The notes under the pieces are model-generated. The model did no database searches and was not told the origin of the DNA. It saw nothing but the letters and a program-made list of their open reading frames with translations. Shown in pieces: positions 1 through 7,957 of a stretch of 64,000 nucleotides of DNA (position 1 is its first letter; each line of letters starts with the position of its first letter). The translations under genes and the position numbers were made by a program. This DNA is from JAJZGK01 sp035538795 (GTDB taxonomy: Bacteria; Pseudomonadota; Alphaproteobacteria; Rhodospirillales; Magnetospirillaceae): the NCBI GenBank assembly GCA_035538795.1, contig DATLJS010000066.1, forward strand, positions 1 to 64,000. The letters are read 5' to 3'.

Positions 1-8
1 CCCCATAA

Positions 9-38
9 GGCCCGCGCCTCTCCAGGCCGGGGCTTTTT
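9..38 (+). terminator. possible terminator of an upstream gene
   Basis: An imperfect GC-rich inverted repeat is followed by five T residues (positions 34-38) just before the first gene. The stem has mismatches. It probably ends transcription of a gene lying left of the window. Confidence 0.35.
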
Positions 39-58
39 GCTTTCCGAAAGGACGTCAC

Positions 59-1096
59 ATGCAAATGCACGAGCGCCTGCAAAAGGCTTGGCTCGCCGAG
101 GGCCGTTACCGCACCACCCACCGCACTCTGACCTTCACCGATCAAGGGCTGGAACTCGGCAAAGGCACGCTGCTGGTCAAATATATCCAAGACCAATGGG
201 ACCGCCGCAGCCTTGATATCGAGGGACAGGAGGAACGCATCCTCGCCCTTCTGTCGGTGGCCTGGGATCACCCGATGCCCGACGGCATCATCACGCATTT
301 CCATAGCGCCAGCCGGGCGTTAGCCAAAGGCGAGATGGTGCAAGCCTGCCTTCACCTCGTCTACACCGGCCTGCAGCCGCTGGATCACGATTCCGACAGT
401 TTCCGGCTGCTGTTCATCGCCGATGGCTTTCTCGACGCCGGTGTCTCGGGCAACCAGATCAGGAAGGCTTGGGGATTGGGGCGGAGCAATTTCCGTAAGT
501 TCAATCCCAACCACTATCCCGCAGGGGATAGTCGCGGCGGCCAGTTCGCACCGAATGACGGCGGGAGTCAGGCAGCACCCCTTACCCCGCATCAAGGTCT
601 CTTACATCAAGTAAGTGACGTAACCCCCGGCACACCGCGCAAGCCAGGAGATGTTTCCGCCGAGACCGGACAAGGGATCGTTAATGAGGCCAAAACATGG
701 GACGGAACGCACTACGCCCCCAAGCCTCCGGGCGAGGGGAAGCCAGCAAAAGAGTATAGTGAATATTCTGGACCGAATGCCGAGAAAGGTGTTGCTGCAG
801 ATTGCTCTGGCTCTGTCCATGCCATCATGGAATCTCAGGGCATCGATTACGACTACACTGAGTCAGGGAAATTTGCAGAGCGTGCCGCAAGTGGAAAGAT
901 TCCATTCCGCAAGCTGGACGCAAATGAAGAGCCACAGCCCGGAGATGTTGTGCTCTATAAAGGGCATATGTCAATCTATGCGGGAAATGGGCAGGTTTGG
1001 TCGGCGCATCGTGAGGGCGTGAAGTACCAACGCGGCTCGGTGGATGATTTTGGGAAGCACACCTTCTATCGCCCCTTGAAGCAGCAATCTGCGTAA
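59..1096 (+). CDS. phage-linked protein with C-terminal NlpC/P60-like cysteine hydrolase domain
   Basis: A 345-residue protein in three parts. Residues 1-150 are an unrecognised alpha-helical region. Around residues 150-170 is a linker reading FNPNHYPAGDSRGGQFAP, of the PAG-x-GGQF type seen in prophage proteins ahead of variable C-terminal domains. Residues about 215-340 resemble an NlpC/P60 or CHAP papain-like fold: Cys249 sits in DCSGSVHAI, His303 in GHMSIYAG and His317 in WSAH, a plausible Cys-His-His set. The likely activity is cleavage of a peptidoglycan peptide, but this is inferred from motifs only. The start is supported by AAAGGA upstream. There is no signal peptide, so export would need a secretion system or phage lysis. 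The next gene starts 12 bp later. A phage lysis or morphogenesis enzyme is the main alternative to a toxin. Confidence 0.6.
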   Translation: MQMHERLQKAWLAEGRYRTTHRTLTFTDQGLELGKGTLLVKYIQDQWDRRSLDIEGQEERILALLSVAWDHPMPDGIITHFHSASRALAKGEMVQACLHLVYTGLQPLDHDSDSFRLLFIADGFLDAGVSGNQIRKAWGLGRSNFRKFNPNHYPAGDSRGGQFAPNDGGSQAAPLTPHQGLLHQVSDVTPGTPRKPGDVSAETGQGIVNEAKTWDGTHYAPKPPGEGKPAKEYSEYSGPNAEKGVAADCSGSVHAIMESQGIDYDYTESGKFAERAASGKIPFRKLDANEEPQPGDVVLYKGHMSIYAGNGQVWSAHREGVKYQRGSVDDFGKHTFYRPLKQQSA

Positions 1097-1108
1097 CGGA
1101 GCTTTGAT

Positions 1109-1768
1109 ATGTCGCGTCAGTGTATTGCCATCGTTTATGTCGTGCTGACGATGCTTCTGGTTACGGCCAGTCCCGCCAAGGCGGACGATACAGGGCCAGA
1201 GGCATTCGTCACCGACATCGTGGCAAAGGAAATCGACGGCGATGTGCTGGCGCGACGCGATCAAGTCATCTTCAGTGATGGCAAGCAGATCGAGGGCGAT
1301 TGTGGTTGCTGGGTGCCCCGCGAAATGTGGCTTCCGAATGAGAACGTGGTCATCGTTTCGTCCTGGTCGTCCTTAGGGGGCCAGAAGGCTGGGAAAAACG
1401 AGGTGATTGTTAAAATCCGTTTCCACACGATCGCACGGGGAGAGCTAAAAGAGCTTGGCAAACCCTTTGAGTATCCAAGCTCGGAACAAATTATTTTTCT
1501 GCCCAGGAATGCTTTCGACGAAACTGTCTCTTACCGGGTCAGACATACCAAAGAGGGCTGGCGCTTGATTGATCCACCGTTGCCAAGGGTATCGACCAAG
1601 GCAGTTCGCGATAGACTGGCAATGGATAAAGAAGGCAATCAAGAGGCCAGAGACGCGGGAAGAGAGGCTGGAGAAATTCTTCGGTCAAAGATCAATGATA
1701 TTTCCGCGAAATATCTGGAAGCCAAAGAAGCGACCTTGGATTACCTGGATGCCGTTTACAAAAAATAG
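1109..1768 (+). CDS. secreted protein of unknown function, possible periplasmic partner of the upstream hydrolase
   Basis: A 219-residue protein that I do not recognise. It has a clear Sec signal peptide (residues about 1-25, hydrophobic IVYVVLTMLLVTA, probable cleavage after AKA). A predicted beta-rich middle contains a Cys-x-Cys pair in GDCGCW, and the C-terminus is charged and helical. A CGGAG ribosome binding site precedes the ATG. It follows the putative peptidoglycan hydrolase by 12 bp on the same strand, so the two are probably cotranscribed. Periplasmic immunity proteins often accompany amidase effectors in this arrangement, but no sequence homology is claimed. Its composition is visibly more AT-rich than the genes to the right, consistent with acquisition. 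Confidence 0.6.
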   Translation: MSRQCIAIVYVVLTMLLVTASPAKADDTGPEAFVTDIVAKEIDGDVLARRDQVIFSDGKQIEGDCGCWVPREMWLPNENVVIVSSWSSLGGQKAGKNEVIVKIRFHTIARGELKELGKPFEYPSSEQIIFLPRNAFDETVSYRVRHTKEGWRLIDPPLPRVSTKAVRDRLAMDKEGNQEARDAGREAGEILRSKINDISAKYLEAKEATLDYLDAVYKK

Positions 1769-1795
1769 ACAGCTTCGCCATTGTCTTTAAATTGA

Positions 1796-1828
1796 CATGC
1801 CAAAGCGCAGGCTAATACGCTTTGCATG
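1796..1828. repeat. imperfect inverted repeat
   Basis: CATGCCAAAGCG and CGCTTTGCATG form an inverted repeat with one bulged base and a loop of about 10 bases. It lies between the secreted protein and the integrase fragment. No T-run follows, so it is not an obvious terminator. It could be a protein-binding site or an element-end sequence. Confidence 0.4.
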
Positions 1829-1852
1829 TGGAGACTTTAAAGAATAACAACA

Positions 1853-2160
1853 ATGGGACGACCGCACTCTTCTAATCCGACATATGTAAACATCACCAAG
1901 GTCACGGACGAGGCTTGGATTGCCCAGCGGGCAACGAAGAGCCGGGCCACTTGGTACTTGCTGAAGCTTGGCGATAAGCGGCCTCGTTGCAGCCTCGGCA
2001 CCGACGACAAGCGGCAAGCCGCACTTCTGACGATGAAGGCTTATCAGGCCTGGCTGGAAGACCCGAACAGCGATTGGCGCTCGGCCTGCGGCAACGTCGC
2101 GCACCATATCGGCTTCCGGCAGGTGGCCGAGGATTGGCTGGCGACGCGCCTTCCACCCCC
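1853..2160 (+). pseudogene. truncated phage-type integrase (N-terminal fragment)
   Basis: The open frame (1853-2260) begins like the N-terminal DNA-binding region of alphaproteobacterial tyrosine recombinases: residues about 15-65 are a basic segment with WYLLKLGDKRPRCSLGT, and GFRQVAEDWLA near residue 90 looks like the start of the core-binding domain. The frame then continues into the 3' end of the oppositely oriented upp gene and stops. The catalytic domain with its Arg-His-Arg-Tyr set is absent, so the product cannot be an active recombinase. I place the meaningful fragment at 1853 to about 2160. It marks the decayed end of an integrated element. It could also be an unrelated small protein with a similar N-terminus. 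Confidence 0.55.
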
Positions 2161-2205
2161 GGCTTTGACGATACGCCTGAGCGACGTTAAATTTCGCCGG
2201 CTTCC

Positions 2206-2856
2206 CTATTTCGTACCGAACAGCCGGTCGCCGGCATCGCCCAGACCCGGGACGATATAGGCGTTTTCATTCAGACATTGATCCACCGACGCGACATAGA
2301 CATGGACTTCGGGATGGTGCTGGAAAAACACCTCCAACCCTTCCGGAGCCGCCACCAGCGCCATCAATTGGATGTTCTCGGCCTTGACGCCGCGCTTGAT
2401 CAGCGCATCCACCGCATACACGGCGCTATAGCCGGTAGCCAGCATGGGATCGGTCAGAATGAACAACCGGCCTTCCGGCTCGGGCAGCTTGACCAGATAC
2501 TCTACCGGACGATGGGTATCATGATCGCGGTACAAGCCCACATGGCCGACACGGGCCGAAGGCAGAAGATCCAGAAGACCGTCGGCCATGCCGACGCCGG
2601 CCCGCAGGATCGGCACCACCGCCAGCTTCTTGCCGGCGATCAGCGGCGCCATGAACTTGGTCAGGGGCGTTTCCACCTCCGCCTGCGACAGCGGCAGGTT
2701 GCGGGTGATCTCGTAACCCATCAACAACGAGATTTCCCGCAGCAACTGACGGAACGTCTTGGTCGACGTGGTCTTGTCCCGCATGTGGGTCAGCTTGTGC
2801 AGAATCAGCGGATGGCTCAACACATGCAGGTTGGGAAAACGCTTTTGAATATCCAT
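2206..2856 (-). CDS. upp: uracil phosphoribosyltransferase
   Basis: This enzyme converts uracil and PRPP to UMP for pyrimidine salvage in the cytoplasm. The 216-residue protein has the family's normal length. It shows the type I PRTase fold, with VPILRAGVGMADGLLDLLPSA near residue 70, the PRPP-binding segment ILTDPMLATGYSA near residue 130, and a C-terminal uracil-binding GLGDAGDRLFGTK. I chose the ATG at 2856 (MDIQKRFPN) over an upstream in-frame start because GGGGG lies about 6 bases upstream and homologues begin there. It lies 105 bp downstream of uraA on the same strand, a common salvage pairing, although a hairpin separates them. Confidence 0.95.
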   Translation of the reverse strand: MDIQKRFPNLHVLSHPLILHKLTHMRDKTTSTKTFRQLLREISLLMGYEITRNLPLSQAEVETPLTKFMAPLIAGKKLAVVPILRAGVGMADGLLDLLPSARVGHVGLYRDHDTHRPVEYLVKLPEPEGRLFILTDPMLATGYSAVYAVDALIKRGVKAENIQLMALVAAPEGLEVFFQHHPEVHVYVASVDQCLNENAYIVPGLGDAGDRLFGTK

Positions 2857-2920
2857 CACAGCCCCCGCTGGTTCAGTTGACGGGCAGGTTTTAGCGGCCA
2901 AACGGCATACCCGCCAGCAG

Positions 2921-2955
2921 AAAAGCGAAGGGCGGAAACCGATGTTCCCGCCCCG
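2921..2955 (-). terminator. hairpin between uraA and upp
   Basis: On the minus strand the segment reads as a GGGCGGGAA / TTTCCGCCC stem with one mismatch and a short loop, followed by a T-rich run (TTCGCTTTT). It could terminate or attenuate transcription from uraA before upp. Confidence 0.55.
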
Positions 2956-2961
2956 GCCGTC

Positions 2962-4242
2962 TCAGTCCTGCTTTTCGCGCAGCAACTGATAAAGCAGTAT
3001 GCCGCCGAAGGTCGCGGTGCCGATGCCACCCAGGGCCAGCGGCCCCAGAGTGACCGCCAGATTGCCCGCCCCCGCCGTCAAGGTGACACCGACGGTCAGC
3101 AGGTTCCGCGGCTTCGAAAAATCGACCTTGTTCTCCACCCAAATATGGCCGGCGGTGGCGGCGATCAAGCCGAACACCACCAGCTCCAGACCGCCGATCA
3201 CCGGACCGGGAATGGTCAGGATCAGCATGCCGAATTTCGGCGAAAAACCCAGCAGGATGGCGAACAGAGCCGCCACCACGAACAGCAGGGTCGAAAAGAT
3301 GCGGGTCGCCGCCATCACGCCCATGTTCTCGGCATAGGTGGTGACGCCGGTGCCGCCGCCAAAGGCCGAGACGATGGTCGCCAAACCGTCGCCGATGAAG
3401 GCACGGCCGATATAGGGATCCAGATTGCGGCCGCTCATGCCGCCGATGGCCTTGATGTGGCCCAGATTCTCGGCCACCAGAATCACCGCCACCGGAGCGA
3501 CGATGCTGACGGCGGAACCGGTGAAGACCGGCGAGATGAAATGCGGCAGACCGAACCAGTCGGCGGCGGCGACGCCGGAAAAATCAATGGGCTTGACCAA
3601 GCCGAAAATATTGGCCAGAACCAGATAGAGGACATAACCGCCCAATCCACCCAGCAGGATCGGCAGCCGGCGGGCCGATTTCGGCGCCCGCACCGCGACG
3701 AGGCCGACCATCAGCACGGTCCCTAGTCCGATGAAAACGTCGAAGCCCGAGGCGCTGACCCCCTTGACCGCCAGCGGCGCCAGATTAAGGCCGATGGCGG
3801 CGACCACCGCGCCGGTGACCACCGGCGGCATCAGCTTTTCAACCCAGCCGTAGCCGACGAACGAGACCACCACGCCGATCAGGGCGTAAAGCAGGCCGGC
3901 GCCGACGATGCCCCCCAGGGCCAAGGGAATGTTGGCGTTGGGCCCGACGCCCGAATAGCCGGTCACCGCCATCACCACGGCGATGAAAGCGAAGCTGGAC
4001 CCCAGATAGCTGGGAACCCGGCCGCCGGTCAAGGCGAAGAAAATCAGGGTGCCGACGCCCGAGAAGAAGATCGAGACGTTGGGGTCGAAACCCATGATGA
4101 TGGGCGCCAGCGCCGTAGCGCCGAACATGGCGACCACATGCTGAATGCCCATCAGGATGGTATGTCCCCAGGACAAACGTTCGTCGGGAGCGACCATGCC
4201 CCCGGTCTTCAGGGCCCATTTCGGGAAGTAGCTCTCTTTCAC
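2962..4242 (-). CDS. uraA: uracil permease, NCS2 (UraA/RutG) family
   Basis: An inner-membrane nucleobase:cation symporter that imports uracil for Upp. The 426-residue protein matches family length and has about 12-14 hydrophobic segments. It has the N-terminal LSWGHTILMGIQHVVAMFGA segment typical of uracil permeases and the NCS2 substrate-binding helices around residues 230-290 (VAENLGHIKAIGGMSGRN, FGGGTGVTTYAENMGV). The start codon is GTG at 4242 with GGAG seven bases upstream. The AENLGH and TTYAENMGV motifs are characteristic of the uracil branch. The gene precedes upp. An 8-bp perfect inverted repeat lies in its leader. Confidence 0.93.
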   Translation of the reverse strand: MKESYFPKWALKTGGMVAPDERLSWGHTILMGIQHVVAMFGATALAPIIMGFDPNVSIFFSGVGTLIFFALTGGRVPSYLGSSFAFIAVVMAVTGYSGVGPNANIPLALGGIVGAGLLYALIGVVVSFVGYGWVEKLMPPVVTGAVVAAIGLNLAPLAVKGVSASGFDVFIGLGTVLMVGLVAVRAPKSARRLPILLGGLGGYVLYLVLANIFGLVKPIDFSGVAAADWFGLPHFISPVFTGSAVSIVAPVAVILVAENLGHIKAIGGMSGRNLDPYIGRAFIGDGLATIVSAFGGGTGVTTYAENMGVMAATRIFSTLLFVVAALFAILLGFSPKFGMLILTIPGPVIGGLELVVFGLIAATAGHIWVENKVDFSKPRNLLTVGVTLTAGAGNLAVTLGPLALGGIGTATFGGILLYQLLREKQD

Positions 4243-4604
4243 ATCGGACTCCGGCCAGGGATCGGCAAAGGATCGGTTGGCGGAAGAGTGCCGATCATAC
4301 CGATGTTGTCAAGCCGCCGTGATTTCCAGATGCCGCCACCTTCCGGAAAAACCATGCGACGGATGATGGTTTTCTTGACCGCCCGGATTGTCGGGTCATC
4401 AATAATGACAAGAACCGTATGACAACCTCGGCCAAAATCCCCATACCTTTTCGCGGCCCGTCGCTCACAAGTATGCATAAACCAATGCCATGTAACTGCC
4501 AGATATCAATCTTGATAATAGTTTTACCAGGGCCACCTGTGACTTTCGCCCGATGAAGCGTTCTTTTAAGGAGACGCATCGCTTGCATAATCAACGGAGC
4601 CACC
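4243..4604. promoter_or_regulatory. divergent intergenic region between uraA and the PocR-GGDEF-EAL gene
   Basis: A 362-bp stretch with no gene. Next to uraA it holds a perfect inverted repeat, GATCGGCA (4260-4267) and TGCCGATC (4289-4296), which would sit in the uraA leader or promoter. Further right, TGACC and GGTCA half-sites occur around 4378-4400. AGGAG (4569-4573, in TAAGGAGACG) and CGGAG (4594-4598) precede the rightward gene. No convincing -35/-10 pair could be assigned by eye on either strand. Confidence 0.4.
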
Positions 4605-7223
4605 ATGAAATTCACTGATATCGTGGATATCAAAGAGCTTCGTGCAATCTGCGAAGACTTCACAACGCTGACCGGCGCCGTAACGGCCATTCTCGATTTG
4701 AACGGAAACGTGCTGATCGCCACCGGATGGCAAGACATCTGCACCCAGTTTCACCGCGTCAATCCGACCACCGCCCAGCGCTGCCGGGAAAGCGATACGA
4801 TCCTGGCCGGACAGTTGGAGCAAGGCGAAACCTACAACGTCTATAAATGCAAGAACGGCATGGTCGATGTCGCCGTTCCCATCGTCGTGGACGGCGAGCA
4901 CGTCGCCAACTTCTTCACCGGGCAATTCTTCTTCGAGCCGCCGAACGTCGAATATTTTCTTGAACAATCCGACCGCGTCGGCTTCGACAAAGACCGATAT
5001 ATCGAGGCTCTGAAAAAGGTTCCGGTCTTTTCCCACGAGCAGGTCAAATCCCTGATGCAGTTTTTCAGCCGCCTTGTCTCGCTGATCGGCGAGATGGGCC
5101 GCGCCCGGAAGAAATATCTCGAAATCAACGTCAACCTGGAAAAAGAGCGCCTGCATCTCAGGACGCTGCTCGACACCCTGCCCGAGATGGTCTGGCTGAA
5201 AGATCCAGACGGCGTTTATCTCAACTGCAATCACGAGTTCGAACAGCTCTACAACGTTCCCGAATCCGAGATCATCGGCAAAACCGACTACGACTTCGTC
5301 GACCGGGACCTGGCGGATTTTTTCCGGGAAAAAGATCGTCTGGCCGCCGACAGCGGCGTCAAGTGCGTGAACGAGGAATGGGTAACCATGCTCAGCACCG
5401 GCCGAAGGGTGCTGCTGGAAACCGCCAAGATGGCCATGTACGCCTCTGACGGCAGCATCATCGGCGTCCTGGGCGTTTCGCGCGACATTACCGAACGCAA
5501 CCAAGCGGCGCTCGACCTGCGCGGCGCCCTGGCCGAGGCCCATCGTTTCCGTAAGGCCTTGGATTACGTCTCGTCCTACATCTACATAAAAGACTGCCAG
5601 CACCGCTATCTCTATGCGAACCGGGCCGTGCTGGACATGTTCGACTGTACGGCCGAAGAACTGGCCGGAAGCGAGGACAGCCGCTTTTTCCCCGAACAGA
5701 CCGTCAAGCAACTGCACGACGCCGACCTGCACGTTTTGGCGGGCGGGCAGTCGCGGCAGGAAGTCAACGTCCCCAGCGCCTCCCACGGGAACCGCGTTTT
5801 CCTCGAGGTCAAGGCCCCCATTTTCGAGGATGCCGACGAAACCACCGTTTCGGGCATTCTCGGCGTCTCGACCGACATCACCTATATCAAGGACCATCAG
5901 CAGCAGTTGGAGCACATCGCCCATTACGACGTGCTGACGAACCTTCCCAACCGGGTTCTGCTGGCCGACCGGCTCCAGCAGGGATTGGCGCAATGCCAGC
6001 GGCGCGGCCTGTCCCTGGCGGTGGTTTACCTTGATCTGGACGGCTTCAAGGAAATCAACGACCACCATACCCACGATGTCGGAGACCAGCTTCTGATCGC
6101 CGTCTCACAGCGCATGAAAGCCGTCCTGCGCGAAGGCGACACCCTGGCCCGCATCGGCGGCGATGAATTCGTCGCCGTGCTGACCGACCTGGAAAAGCCC
6201 GACGACTGCAAGCACCTGCTGACCCGCCTGCTACAGGCCGTCGCCGTGCCGGTAGTGGTGAACGAGACGGTGCTGCATGTCAGCGCCAGCATCGGCACGA
6301 CGCTTTTCCCCCAGGACGGAGCCGACGCCGACCTGCTGCTGCGCCATGCCGACCAGGCCATGTACCAGGCCAAACAGGCGGGAAAGAACCGCTACCACCT
6401 GTTCGACGTCGATGAGGACATCGTCGTCAAAACCCAGCGGGAAAGCCTGGAACGCATCCGCCAGGGTCTGGAGCGGCGGGAATTCGTCCTGCATTACCAG
6501 CCCAAGGTCAACCTGCGGACCGGCGAAGTGATCGGCGCCGAAGCCCTGATCCGCTGGCAGCATCCCGAACGCGGCCTGTTGCCGCCGTCCATGTTCCTGC
6601 CCATCATCGAAGGGCATCTTCTCAGCATCGCTTTGGGAGATTGGGTGATCGGCACCGTGCTTGATCAGATCGACCAGTGGCGCAAGGCCGGGCTGAACAT
6701 CATCGTCAGCGCCAATGTCGGCGCCCGTCAGTTGCAGCAGGAAAATTTCGTGCCGCGCCTGCGCGAACTGCTGTCCGCCTATCCCCAGATCAAACCGTCC
6801 AGCCTGGAACTGGAGATTTTGGAAACCAGCGCCATCGCCGACATCGGCATCGTCACCGAACTGATGAAGGATTGCCAAAAAATGGGCATCCGCTTCGCCC
6901 TGGACGATTTCGGCACCGGCTATTCCTCGCTGACCTATCTGAAGCGGCTGCCCGCCGAGCAATTGAAAATCGACCAGACCTTCATCCGCGACATGCTGGG
7001 AGACCGCGACGATCTGGCGATCATCGAAGGCATCATCGGATTGGCTCAGGCTTTCCGGCGCGAAGTCATCGCCGAAGGCGTCGAAACCATGGCCCATGCC
7101 AAAATGCTGCTGTCCCTGGGATGCCACCTGGCCCAGGGGTACGGCATCGCCCGGCCGATGCCCGCCGAGAATTTCCCAAAATGGGTGGAAGCATGGAGCC
7201 TGGACAGCGTCTGGGCGATCTAG
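4605..7223 (+). CDS. PocR-PAS-PAS-GGDEF-EAL cyclic-di-GMP signalling protein
   Basis: A cytoplasmic sensor predicted to make and/or break cyclic di-GMP. Domain order in 872 residues: PocR ligand-sensing domain (about 1-165, with CRESD, KCKNGMVDVAVPIVVDGEH and FFTGQFFFEPP); two PAS domains (about 185-300 and 315-430); GGDEF (about 440-600, signature 518-522 intact with an upstream REGD inhibitory site); and EAL (about 610-865, EAL at 646-648, DDFGTGYSS at 767-775). Both catalytic signatures look intact, so net activity cannot be read from sequence. No transmembrane segment is apparent. PocR domains bind small organic ligands in characterised members, hence a metabolite input is inferred. The ATG has CGGAG upstream. 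Confidence 0.93.
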   Translation: MKFTDIVDIKELRAICEDFTTLTGAVTAILDLNGNVLIATGWQDICTQFHRVNPTTAQRCRESDTILAGQLEQGETYNVYKCKNGMVDVAVPIVVDGEHVANFFTGQFFFEPPNVEYFLEQSDRVGFDKDRYIEALKKVPVFSHEQVKSLMQFFSRLVSLIGEMGRARKKYLEINVNLEKERLHLRTLLDTLPEMVWLKDPDGVYLNCNHEFEQLYNVPESEIIGKTDYDFVDRDLADFFREKDRLAADSGVKCVNEEWVTMLSTGRRVLLETAKMAMYASDGSIIGVLGVSRDITERNQAALDLRGALAEAHRFRKALDYVSSYIYIKDCQHRYLYANRAVLDMFDCTAEELAGSEDSRFFPEQTVKQLHDADLHVLAGGQSRQEVNVPSASHGNRVFLEVKAPIFEDADETTVSGILGVSTDITYIKDHQQQLEHIAHYDVLTNLPNRVLLADRLQQGLAQCQRRGLSLAVVYLDLDGFKEINDHHTHDVGDQLLIAVSQRMKAVLREGDTLARIGGDEFVAVLTDLEKPDDCKHLLTRLLQAVAVPVVVNETVLHVSASIGTTLFPQDGADADLLLRHADQAMYQAKQAGKNRYHLFDVDEDIVVKTQRESLERIRQGLERREFVLHYQPKVNLRTGEVIGAEALIRWQHPERGLLPPSMFLPIIEGHLLSIALGDWVIGTVLDQIDQWRKAGLNIIVSANVGARQLQQENFVPRLRELLSAYPQIKPSSLELEILETSAIADIGIVTELMKDCQKMGIRFALDDFGTGYSSLTYLKRLPAEQLKIDQTFIRDMLGDRDDLAIIEGIIGLAQAFRREVIAEGVETMAHAKMLLSLGCHLAQGYGIARPMPAENFPKWVEAWSLDSVWAI

Positions 7224-7437
7224 GTTTCTCGCCGGGCAAAAGATCAATCATATCAAAGCTGAACTCCGAATCTCCCGATCCTCGGGCAAAAACCCCAGGC
7301 AAGCTGGCGATTTTAAATCCTTGCTTTCTGGCGAAATAAAGAGGATACACCCACTATCTACTGCCCCACGTCTGAAGTCGTTCGGCATTTGATGCGCCTC
7401 AAAATTCTTTGAAGGCGGCCTTAGTAAAGGAAGTAAA
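7224..7437 (+). promoter_or_regulatory. leader region of the cold-shock gene
   Basis: A 214-bp gap upstream of the cold-shock gene with an AT-rich stretch around 7245-7430. Long structured 5' leaders are typical of cold-shock genes. No specific structure or promoter was assigned. AAAGGAAG at 7426-7433 lies close to the ATG and is the likely ribosome binding site. Confidence 0.35.
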
Positions 7438-7647
7438 ATGCCCAACGGCACGGTTAAATGGTTCAATGGCACCAAGGGTTACGGCTTCATTCAGCCTGAC
7501 GACGGCGGCGCCGACGTTTTCGTTCACATCTCGGCCGTCGAGCGCGCCGGCATGATGGGTCTGAACGACGGCCAGAAGGTCTCGTTCGAAGAGGAACGCG
7601 ACGCCCGTCGCGGTAAGACCTCGGCCGTCAACCTGAAGGCCCTCTAA
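7438..7647 (+). CDS. cold-shock domain protein (CspA family)
   Basis: A 69-residue single-domain RNA/DNA-binding protein, normal for the family, that melts RNA secondary structure at low temperature or in stationary phase. The RNP-1-like KGYGFI (residues about 14-19) and RNP-2-like VFVHIS (about 29-34) motifs and the N-terminal GTVKWFN are all intact. It is a stand-alone gene with its own leader and a strong downstream hairpin terminator. Confidence 0.95.
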   Translation: MPNGTVKWFNGTKGYGFIQPDDGGADVFVHISAVERAGMMGLNDGQKVSFEEERDARRGKTSAVNLKAL

Positions 7648-7656
7648 TCGTTCGAG

Positions 7657-7688
7657 GCGCTCAAGCCGGTTTTGGCCGGTTTGAGCGC
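7657..7688 (+). terminator. terminator of the cold-shock gene
   Basis: GCGCTCAAGCCGG and CCGGTTTGAGCGC pair over 13 positions with one G-T wobble and a six-base loop, nine bases after the stop codon. The following tract is only moderately T-rich. Confidence 0.75.
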
Positions 7689-7957
7689 TTCGCGATTATC
7701 TCCTCTTTGTTCGCCCACCCGGATTTGTTCGTTCGCCCGGAGCTGGCGCATAGAGGCATCGCCCTGACCGCGGCATGCGGCCGAAGACGGCGTTAGGCTT
7801 CGTGCCTGCACTTCCCTGAAAATTCTAAACCGGTGAAAATTCTAAACCGGTCCGGATGGTCGCCCTTCGGCGAATCGTCGCGGCGGCAAGCGCCGTCTTG
7901 AGCGCTCGGCCGGAAGCCTGACGGTTCTCCACCGCCAAGCCTCCGACCTTGGAGCGC
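7689..7957. other. intergenic stretch without a gene
   Basis: The gap between the cold-shock terminator and the end of mmsA. Apart from a 17-bp direct repeat at 7817-7850 I see no supported feature. Short open frames here lack ribosome binding sites and family resemblance. Confidence 0.5.
7817..7850. repeat. tandem direct repeat, two copies of 17 bp
   Basis: Two perfect adjacent copies of TGAAAATTCTAAACCGG. The unit is AT-rich compared with its surroundings. It lies in non-coding DNA downstream of mmsA. Confidence 0.85.
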
